In this document: positions 1 to 5,103 of the stretch, piece by piece
How the letters are laid out: every line of letters begins with the position of its first letter
Position numbering within the stretch: position 1 is the first letter of the stretch
NCBI GenBank assembly: GCA_020630355.1
Contig: JAHDBO010000108.1
Location: 1-6,752 of the forward strand
Reading direction: 5' to 3'
DNA: 6,752 bases
From: Saprospiraceae bacterium
GTDB lineage: Bacteria > Bacteroidota > Bacteroidia > Chitinophagales > Saprospiraceae
Notes under the pieces: model-generated
Databases searched by the model: none
What the model was told of the DNA's origin: nothing
Seen by the model: only the letters and a program-made list of their open reading frames with translations
Position numbers and translations under genes: made by a program

Positions 1-24
1 ATTAAAAAATAGAACAAAACTTAA

Positions 25-1380
25 ATGAAACAAAACAAAAACTCAATGCGGGTTTTCGTGGTAGAAGACGACCCGATGTACGTTCGTCTAGTAAAATACA
101 TCATGGAACTCAATCCAGACCACGAAGTCCATGTTTTTTCGGATGGGAAATCTTGTCTGGACAATCTACATCTCAATCCGACTATCATCACCTTAGACTA
201 TAGCCTTCCTGATATGGATGGAGGTGAAGTACTGAAAAAAATCAAGCGATACAACAACGAAATAGGGGTCATTATCCTATCTGGCCAGCAGGACATCAGT
301 ACAGCGGTACAGCTATTAAAAGATGGTGCTTATGATTATATCACCAAAGACAACGAGACACGCGATCGATTACTGAATACGCTCAACAATATTCGCAACA
401 ATTTAACCCTTAAAAACGAGGTTGAAGAACTCAAAGAAGCCTTGGGGCAGAAATATGAGTTTAGCAAAACGATTATCGGCGAGAGCAAACCCATGCAGAA
501 GGTCTTCTCCCTTCTCAATAAAGCGGTCAAAACCAATATCACCGTATCTATCACGGGAGAAACAGGAACAGGAAAAGAAGTCGTTGCCAAAGCCATCCAT
601 TATAATTCCTCTAGGAGAAAAGGGAAATTTGTTGCGGTCAATGTAGCCGCTATCCCTACCGAACTTTTAGAAAGTGAACTTTTCGGCTATGAGAAAGGTG
701 CTTTTACAGGGGCAAACACTCGTAAAATCGGACAATTTGAACTAGCGGATAAGGGAACGCTTTTCTTGGATGAAATTGGAGAAATGGACATCAACCTTCA
801 AGCAAAGTTATTGAGAGCCTTGCAAGAACAAGAAATCAACAGAATAGGAGGAACAAAACCCATAAAAATAGATGCAAGAATAATCGTCGCCACGCATAGA
901 AATCTTGCAGAGGAAGTCAACGAAGGGAACTTTAGAGAAGACCTATATTACCGTCTGCTCGGACTTCCTGTTGTACTACCTCCATTGAGAGAAAGAGGGA
1001 ACGATGTATTATTGTTAGCTAATTCCTTTTTGAACGCTTTTTGTAAAAAAAATAGTTTACCCGATTTATCTCTTAATTCTGAAGCTAGAAAAAAATTATT
1101 GAGCTATCGTTTTCCTGGGAATGTAAGAGAATTGAAAGCCATCATTGAATTGGCTGCGGTTATGGCAGAAGGGACAAAGATTGAAGCGGAAGACATTCAA
1201 TTTTCTAGCCCCAGAAAAGAAACGGCATTTCTACATGAAGAAATGACCTTAAAAGAATACACCTCTAGGATCATCTCCCACTATTTGAAAAAATATGACG
1301 ATAATGTCCTTTTAGTTGCAGATAAATTAGATATTGGAAAGTCAACGATTTACAGAATGTTGAAAGAAGAAAAAATCTAA
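25..1380 (+). CDS. NtrC-family sigma-54-dependent response regulator (receiver, AAA+, Fis-type HTH)
   Basis: This is a complete 451-residue DNA-binding regulator that would drive sigma-54 promoters after phosphorylation. The receiver spans about residues 8-125, with acidic pocket E14/D15/D16, phospho-acceptor D58, S86 and K108. A short helical linker (about 127-142) leads to the AAA+ domain (about 148-375), which has Walker A GETGTGKE (178-185), the sigma-54 contact loop GAFTGA (225-230), Walker B LFLDE with D249/E250, arginine-finger region FREDLYYRL (303-311) and sensor II FPGNVREL (363-370). A Fis-like helix-turn-helix closes the protein (about 407-451). All activator motifs are intact, so it should be active. 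The residue after K108 is Asp instead of the usual Pro. A TAA lies directly before ATG 25, so the start is 25 or the internal ATG at 46; 25 gives a typical length. Domain reading is directly seen; the signal it answers to and its target promoters are unknown. The FIST gene follows after 67 bases on the same strand. Confidence 0.95.
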   Translation: MKQNKNSMRVFVVEDDPMYVRLVKYIMELNPDHEVHVFSDGKSCLDNLHLNPTIITLDYSLPDMDGGEVLKKIKRYNNEIGVIILSGQQDISTAVQLLKDGAYDYITKDNETRDRLLNTLNNIRNNLTLKNEVEELKEALGQKYEFSKTIIGESKPMQKVFSLLNKAVKTNITVSITGETGTGKEVVAKAIHYNSSRRKGKFVAVNVAAIPTELLESELFGYEKGAFTGANTRKIGQFELADKGTLFLDEIGEMDINLQAKLLRALQEQEINRIGGTKPIKIDARIIVATHRNLAEEVNEGNFREDLYYRLLGLPVVLPPLRERGNDVLLLANSFLNAFCKKNSLPDLSLNSEARKKLLSYRFPGNVRELKAIIELAAVMAEGTKIEAEDIQFSSPRKETAFLHEEMTLKEYTSRIISHYLKKYDDNVLLVADKLDIGKSTIYRMLKEEKI

Positions 1381-1416
1381 TATCTAAAGACTATAATTAC
1401 TAATATCTGATTTTAG
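1374..1416 (+). repeat. Copy A of a long inverted repeat flanking the FIST gene
   Basis: This 43-base AT-rich element is the reverse complement of 2667-2707. In the alignment 38 of 41 paired positions agree, with one 2-nt gap. The identical blocks are 15, 3, 6 and 14 bases long. It contains the last sense codon and TAA stop of the upstream response regulator. The nonamer CTAATATCT occurs twice inside it (1377-1385 and 1400-1408), and the family motif ATCTAAT appears again just downstream at 1423-1429. Weaker similarity between the two copies continues to about 1427 and 2656. This is direct sequence evidence; the function is not known. Confidence 0.85.
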
Positions 1417-1447
1417 GATAAAATCTAATAAGCTCTATTCTTAACTC

Positions 1448-2563
1448 ATGTTTATACACCAAGCCACTACAGACAAAATAGTCAACCAACTTCAGCAAGC
1501 AGCTTTTAGCGAAAATGAATTGTGCGTTTTAATGGTTGGCGAAAAAAGTGAAGTAGATTATTCTTCTGTTTCCAATTTTGCCAAAGCAAACAACATTCAA
1601 CTCCTAGGAGGTATGTTTCCAGCAGTCATTTATGATACCAACAAGTACGAAGATGGTGCCGTTATCCAAAAGCTCCCAAAGTATGGAGACATTGTACTGG
1701 TCAAGAATTTGAGTACCGAGCCCAACAATCAGCACGAGCTAATAAAGACATTGCCAACCAACAAGCATCTAATGGCATTGACCTTTGTAGATGGATTGGC
1801 TAGCAATATTGCGGGCTATCTTGAATGGATTTATGGTGTGTTTGGAAGTGAGGTCAATTATCTAGGTGGTGGTGCCGGTTCGCTAAGCCTGCAACAACAG
1901 CCTTGTATCTTTACTCAAGATGGTTTTTTTGAGGACGCTGCCATCTTTTGCCTCATAGACGCCGAAGTAAGTCTGGGTGTAAAACATGGTTGGAAGCAGT
2001 TACTAGGCCCACTTGTTGTCACTAAAGCGGAAAAAAACATCATTTATGAATTGAATTGGCAAAATGCATTTGAAATTTACAAGGAAGCAGTAGAGGAAGA
2101 TTCTGGTTTACAGTTTGAAGATGGCAATTTCTTTTCTATTGCCAAAGGGTTCCCTTTCGGTATGTTCAAAGAAGGGCAAGAAGACATCGTTAGGGACCCC
2201 ATAGCGGTTGATGAAAATGGTGCATTGATCTGTGTTGGTGAAGTACCTGAAAACTCAGTGGTCTATATCCTTAAAGGTCAAAACGAATCATTAATCAACT
2301 CGGCTAAAGAAGCCATGAGGACGAGCTTAGCTCAAACAGAAAACAGCCCGTCAAAAAACCTCATTATAGATTGTATCTCCAGGGTGTTGTTCCTAGAAGA
2401 CGAATTTAAAAAAGAGCTGGAAGCATTGGACGAAGAGCTCAAGTTGTCTGTTGATAATCAGCCTTTAATTGGAATTTTATCTCTAGGTGAGATTTCCTCC
2501 TATGGAGAAGGCCTACTTGAATTGTTCAATAAAACCACCGTAGTAGGACTTATTGATAATTGA
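1448..2563 (+). CDS. FIST domain sensor protein (FIST_N + FIST_C), NosP-like candidate
   Basis: This is a soluble 371-residue protein made only of the two-part FIST module, a ligand-sensing domain found in bacterial signal transduction. FIST_N covers about residues 20-195, with the glycine-rich turn LGGGAGS (139-145) and the conserved segment GVKHGWK (177-183) followed by LGP and VTKAE. FIST_C covers about 198-360, with IIDCISR (306-312) and the end motif GEISSYGEG...LFNKTTVVG (347-367). There is no signal peptide or membrane segment. TAA at 1442-1444, in frame and directly upstream, fixes ATG 1448 as the earliest start. Proteobacterial FIST proteins called NosP bind haem and NO and control an adjacent soluble PAS kinase (NahK); here a soluble PAS kinase is the next gene. 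Histidines H4, H96, H107 and H180 are present, but which, if any, could bind haem is unknown. The FIST call is firm from the motifs; the ligand is inference, and amino acids or other small molecules are alternatives. Confidence 0.9.
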   Translation: MFIHQATTDKIVNQLQQAAFSENELCVLMVGEKSEVDYSSVSNFAKANNIQLLGGMFPAVIYDTNKYEDGAVIQKLPKYGDIVLVKNLSTEPNNQHELIKTLPTNKHLMALTFVDGLASNIAGYLEWIYGVFGSEVNYLGGGAGSLSLQQQPCIFTQDGFFEDAAIFCLIDAEVSLGVKHGWKQLLGPLVVTKAEKNIIYELNWQNAFEIYKEAVEEDSGLQFEDGNFFSIAKGFPFGMFKEGQEDIVRDPIAVDENGALICVGEVPENSVVYILKGQNESLINSAKEAMRTSLAQTENSPSKNLIIDCISRVLFLEDEFKKELEALDEELKLSVDNQPLIGILSLGEISSYGEGLLELFNKTTVVGLIDN

Positions 2564-2594
2564 TATAAAACAATTACATTCAACTTCTAGCTTA

Positions 2595-2631
2595 GAGCTT
2601 CCCTAAAATAAAATTTATTTTGGACAAGCTC
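2595..2631 (+). terminator. Imperfect hairpin after the FIST gene (possible terminator or mRNA-stabilising structure)
   Basis: GAGCTT (2595-2600) is complementary to AAGCTC (2626-2631). Inside it, AAAATAAA (2605-2612) is complementary to TTTATTTT (2614-2621), with a C-G and a G-U pair below the AT stem. The structure starts 31 bases after the FIST stop codon. No T-tract follows, so it is not a classical intrinsic terminator. The AT core would open a few pairs at its tip because only one base separates the arms. The call as terminator is an inference from its position. Confidence 0.35.
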
Positions 2632-2666
2632 GTAATCAGAAAAGGCACATTAGGATAGATTGCATT

Positions 2667-2707
2667 CTAAAATCAGATATCAGTAATCAGTATTTAGATA
2701 TTAGATT
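2667..2707 (-). repeat. Copy B of the long inverted repeat; five tandem heptamers
   Basis: This 41-base element is the inverted partner of 1374-1416. Read on the + strand it falls into five consecutive 7-base units from 2672 to 2706: ATCAGAT, ATCAGTA, ATCAGTA, TTTAGAT, ATTAGAT. The seven-base period and the ATYAG-like core are directly visible. Another ATTAGAT unit is at 2780-2786. The pattern resembles short tandemly repeated heptamer families known from cyanobacterial intergenic DNA, but membership in any named family is not claimed. It lies about 100 bases after the FIST stop and 110 bases before the kinase start. Confidence 0.85.
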
Positions 2708-2730
2708 GATAATCATAACTTTATAGCCTA

Positions 2731-2755
2731 CTGTTTTTACCAAAATCGAAAACAG
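2731..2755 (+). repeat. 7-bp inverted repeat in the kinase leader region
   Basis: CTGTTTT (2731-2737) is the exact reverse complement of AAAACAG (2749-2755), with an 11-base spacer. It lies 63 bases before the kinase start codon. It could be a protein-binding dyad or a small RNA hairpin. A 7-bp AT-rich dyad can occur by chance, so the support is weak. Confidence 0.4.
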
Positions 2756-2784
2756 AATAATGTCTAATAAAGACCTAAAATTAG

Positions 2785-2802
2785 ATACTTTTATAAAAGT
2801 AT
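2785..2802 (+). promoter_or_regulatory. Perfect 18-bp palindrome just upstream of the histidine kinase
   Basis: ATACTTTTATAAAAGTAT is identical to its own reverse complement over all 18 bases, centred between 2793 and 2794. It ends 16 bases before the ATG of the kinase at 2819. The flanking bases (G at 2784, T at 2803) do not continue the symmetry. Its size and position fit an operator for a dimeric regulator, or an RNA hairpin over the ribosome-entry region. The palindrome is directly seen; the operator role is inferred. Confidence 0.5.
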
Positions 2803-2818
2803 TATCAACCCCTGTGAA

Positions 2819-4453
2819 ATGAAAACGGGCAACCGAATTGTGCAAGATATTTCCATGCTTTATGAGCTATCGCTATCCATAGGGACATCGATGGATTTGT
2901 ATGAGAACTGTGAAAAATTTTTCAAAATTCTAATTTCTAGAAAAAACTTGACCTTTGCTTCTGTCTGGATTTCATCAAAAACAATCCAGTCCGATGGCTT
3001 AGACACTTATCAAGTACTACACGTAAGTCCAAGATTCCGTATGCTCGATACGCAAATGGAACAGGATCATTTTATTATTCAAACATTAAAGGAACACAAG
3101 GCGCCCTTTTCAATAAGCCATAGCAATCCTGTCTTTCCCCAACTGATTCAAGAACATGGCGTCGAAAACAAAGGGGCTTTTGTGGTATATCCATTAAAAC
3201 AAATAGGATTTTTAAAACTTTATGCTTCCCAAAGACAAACTGTGTTTGAAAAAATAGAAGTGGCTCAGCTTAAAAGTGTTGTCAACAAATTTGCTACTTC
3301 CATCGAAGCTTGTATTTCTCACCATCAACTACGTGAAGAAACCCAAAGGAGAATTAACATTCAAAGAAGGTTAAGGGATAATGAGATCAAGCTCAAATTA
3401 ATATTCAACACGGCATTGGATGCCGTTGTCACTATTAACGAAAAGGGAATTATTACGGATTGGAATACACAAGCACACAAAGTATTTGGGTTTTCGCCAG
3501 AAGATGCGATCGGCCAGGAACTTGGATCACTCATAATTCCACATCAACACAGAGAAGCTCATACAAGAGGGATGAAGCACTTTCTCAAAACAGGGGAAGG
3601 CCCAGTGTTAAATAAAAGAATTGAGATTACTGCTATCAACAGAACTGGACTAGAGTTCCCTATCGAATTGAGTATCGTTCCCTTACAACAAGAAAACGGG
3701 TATTTCTTTTCGGCTTTTTTAAGGGATATATCCAAGAGGAAAGAAGCCGAACAAAAGAAAGAGGAACTATTGGAAGAGCTTGAATATGTCAATGGAGAAC
3801 TTCGTGATTTCGCTTATATTGTTTCCCATGATTTAAAAGCACCTCTAAGGGCCATAAGTGCTCTTTCTTACTGGATAGAGGAAGACTATGGCGAATTGAT
3901 AGGAGAAGAAGGGCAACAACAATTAGTTTTGCTCCAAGGTAGGGTCAATCGGATGCATGCCTTGATAGAAGGGATTTTAGAATATTCTAGAATTGGTAGA
4001 ATCCGAATAAAAATGGAAGCATTAGATTTGAATCAATCCTTAGACGACATCCTTGACAGCCTCAATCCACCGCCCAACTTTGAAGTTAGGCGAGTCAAAA
4101 CATTCCCAACCATCAACTGTGAAAGAGTCCGCATTGAACAAGTATTTCAAAACTTAATCAGCAATGCTATAAAGTATAATGATAAAGAACAAGGCTGGGT
4201 CGAATTAGACTGGATTGAATTAGACGATCATTTCCAATTTTCAGTAAAAGATAACGGACAAGGTATCGACGAAAAACACTTCGAGAAAATCTTTCAAATC
4301 TTTCAAACCTTGCAAGCAAAAGACAAATACGAGAGCACCGGGATTGGTCTTACCATTGTTAAACGCATCATTGAGCGTCATGAAGGAAAAATTTGGGTCG
4401 AATCTCAACCAAATAACGGCACAACCTTTGCATTTACAATAAAAAAGTACTAG
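2819..4453 (+). CDS. Cytoplasmic sensor histidine kinase (GAF-like, PAS, HisKA, HATPase_c)
   Basis: This 544-residue kinase has no transmembrane segment, so it senses a cytoplasmic signal. Residues about 10-165 form a GAF-like domain (ELSLSIG start; ASVWI and FLKLYAS strands). A short coiled coil (about 168-192) precedes a PAS domain (about 192-305, with VVTINEKGIITDWN and the PAC-type end RDIS). A second coiled coil (306-325) connects to HisKA, with phospho-acceptor H337 in SHDLKAPLRA. The ATPase domain has an N box around NLISNAIKYND (445-455), G1 box DNGQGI (478-483), F box near FEKIFQIF and G2 box TGIGL (507-511). All catalytic boxes are intact. The FAYIVSHDLKAPL type of HisKA is the phytochrome-like class that normally pairs with Rcp1-type receivers, and such a receiver is the next gene. 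The FIST gene lies upstream, in the NosP/NahK arrangement. ATG 2819 is the first ATG after the in-frame stop at 2768-2770. Kinase function is firm; the ligand and FIST coupling are inferred. Confidence 0.94.
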   Translation: MKTGNRIVQDISMLYELSLSIGTSMDLYENCEKFFKILISRKNLTFASVWISSKTIQSDGLDTYQVLHVSPRFRMLDTQMEQDHFIIQTLKEHKAPFSISHSNPVFPQLIQEHGVENKGAFVVYPLKQIGFLKLYASQRQTVFEKIEVAQLKSVVNKFATSIEACISHHQLREETQRRINIQRRLRDNEIKLKLIFNTALDAVVTINEKGIITDWNTQAHKVFGFSPEDAIGQELGSLIIPHQHREAHTRGMKHFLKTGEGPVLNKRIEITAINRTGLEFPIELSIVPLQQENGYFFSAFLRDISKRKEAEQKKEELLEELEYVNGELRDFAYIVSHDLKAPLRAISALSYWIEEDYGELIGEEGQQQLVLLQGRVNRMHALIEGILEYSRIGRIRIKMEALDLNQSLDDILDSLNPPPNFEVRRVKTFPTINCERVRIEQVFQNLISNAIKYNDKEQGWVELDWIELDDHFQFSVKDNGQGIDEKHFEKIFQIFQTLQAKDKYESTGIGLTIVKRIIERHEGKIWVESQPNNGTTFAFTIKKY

Positions 4454-4463
4454 ATTTGTACCA

Positions 4464-4498
4464 GTCACATTATTGATTATTTCTAAGAAAAATGTGAC
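4464..4498 (+). terminator. Hairpin after the histidine kinase gene
   Basis: GTCACATT (4464-4471) is complementary to AATGTGAC (4491-4498), giving an 8-bp stem with a 19-base loop. The loop carries a smaller dyad, TTTCT/AGAAA (4480-4490). It starts 10 bases after the kinase stop codon, a usual place for a 3' end. There is no T-tract directly after it, so it may stop transcription poorly or protect the mRNA end instead. Confidence 0.4.
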
Positions 4499-4522
4499 CA
4501 CCCGAATTATTCCTAATTTTAA

Positions 4523-4634
4523 GTCTTACATTTTAGCAATTTTACACAATTGCTTTGCGTTTGCCGTTAGGTAAACTACTTTTAGTTTTTAACAAAGACA
4601 CATCGCCCGCTATGTGCCTGCACAATTGTAAGAC
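4523..4634 (+). promoter_or_regulatory. Multi-hairpin region directly before the Rcp1-like regulator (candidate structured leader)
   Basis: The 112-base stretch is bounded by GTCTTACA (4523-4530) and its reverse complement TGTAAGAC (4627-4634), ending 3 bases before ATG 4638. Within it lie AGCAATT/AATTGCT (4535-4554, 7 bp, 6-base loop), GTTTGCC/GGTAAAC (4559-4576, 7 bp with one G-U, tetraloop GTTA) and CACAT/ATGTG (4599-4616, 5 bp plus two outer pairs across a mismatch). Together they could fold as a closed three-way or four-way RNA structure. CACAATTG also occurs twice as a direct repeat (4545-4552, 4621-4628). No known riboswitch motif was recognised. Each dyad alone is modest; the nesting is what is suggestive. 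Confidence 0.35.
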
Positions 4635-4637
4635 CAA

Positions 4638-5051
4638 ATGGACAGAATCAAACCACTTTTACTGGTAGAAGACGATTACGTTGATGCTTTGACGGTCAAA
4701 CGTGCCTTCAAAGAACTGGCTGTTATAAACCCTGTTGTTCACAAAGAAGATGGAGAACAAGCACTCGATTTCTTGAACAGCGAAGATCAACCAGCTCCTA
4801 AGCTCATTCTACTTGACTTGAATATGCCAAAGATGAACGGCATTGAGTTTCTTGAGAAGTTACGCTTGAACGAGAAACTGAAAAAGATACCAGTTGTTGT
4901 CCTAACGACGTCTAGAAACCAAGAAGATAGATTCGAAACCTTCGATTTGGGTATCGCAGGGTATATGGTCAAACCATTGAATTATCAAGATTTCATCAGC
5001 ATGATGCGCACGATCAATGAGTATTGGAACATGAGCGAGCAGCCTAGCTGA
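4638..5051 (+). CDS. Single-domain response regulator, Rcp1/CheY-like
   Basis: This 137-residue protein is one receiver domain and nothing else, so it acts as a phospho-transfer or protein-binding output and does not bind DNA itself. Key residues are the acidic pair D12/D13, phospho-acceptor D60 in LLDLNMPKMNG, T90 in VVVLTTS and K112 followed by P113. The LLLVEDD start, the LLDLNMPKMNG loop and the VLTTS-N-EDR segment are typical of Rcp1-type partners of phytochrome-class kinases, which matches the HisKA type encoded just upstream. TAA at 4629-4631 in frame upstream fixes ATG 4638 as the earliest start. The 184-base gap from the kinase suggests separate or attenuated expression and not tight coupling. 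The family is clear; pairing with the upstream kinase is inferred from order and type. Confidence 0.94.
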   Translation: MDRIKPLLLVEDDYVDALTVKRAFKELAVINPVVHKEDGEQALDFLNSEDQPAPKLILLDLNMPKMNGIEFLEKLRLNEKLKKIPVVVLTTSRNQEDRFETFDLGIAGYMVKPLNYQDFISMMRTINEYWNMSEQPS

Positions 5052-5068
5052 ACACAATAGGCTGTTCG
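5036..5068. terminator. 11-bp hairpin spanning the regulator stop codon at a convergent gene junction
   Basis: CGAGCAGCCTA (5036-5046) pairs with TAGGCTGTTCG (5058-5068): 11 pairs including one G-U, closed by an 11-base loop that holds the TGA stop of the Rcp1-like regulator (5049-5051). It lies between two convergent genes; the nuclease stop is about 36 bases away on the other strand. It may end transcription from both sides. No T-tract follows on either strand, so efficiency cannot be judged. Confidence 0.5.
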
Positions 5069-5103
5069 ATTAACAAAAGCGTCCAAAACGAATTTGACCC
5101 GAC

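Noticed and set aside
1381..1447. A small gene or RNA between the sigma-54 regulator and the FIST gene
   Set aside because: Only 67 bases, mostly occupied by repeat copy A, with no start codon and reading frame of useful length.
1796..1822. Possible sigma-54 promoter (TTGGCTAGC...TTGCG) inside the FIST gene
   Set aside because: The spacing between GG and GC is 11 and not 10, and it lies in the middle of a coding region. No convincing -24/-12 element was seen before any gene in the window, so targets of the sigma-54 regulator are probably elsewhere.
2672..2706. Tandem repeats as a possible CRISPR array
   Set aside because: Units are only 7 bases, directly adjacent and without spacers; no cas genes are present.
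4559..4576. GTTAGGT next to a hairpin, resembling the core site of an integron attC element
   Set aside because: The matching opposite core (RYYYAAC before it on the same strand, or GTTRRRY after it on the reverse strand) is missing within a suitable distance, and there is no integrase or gene cassette.
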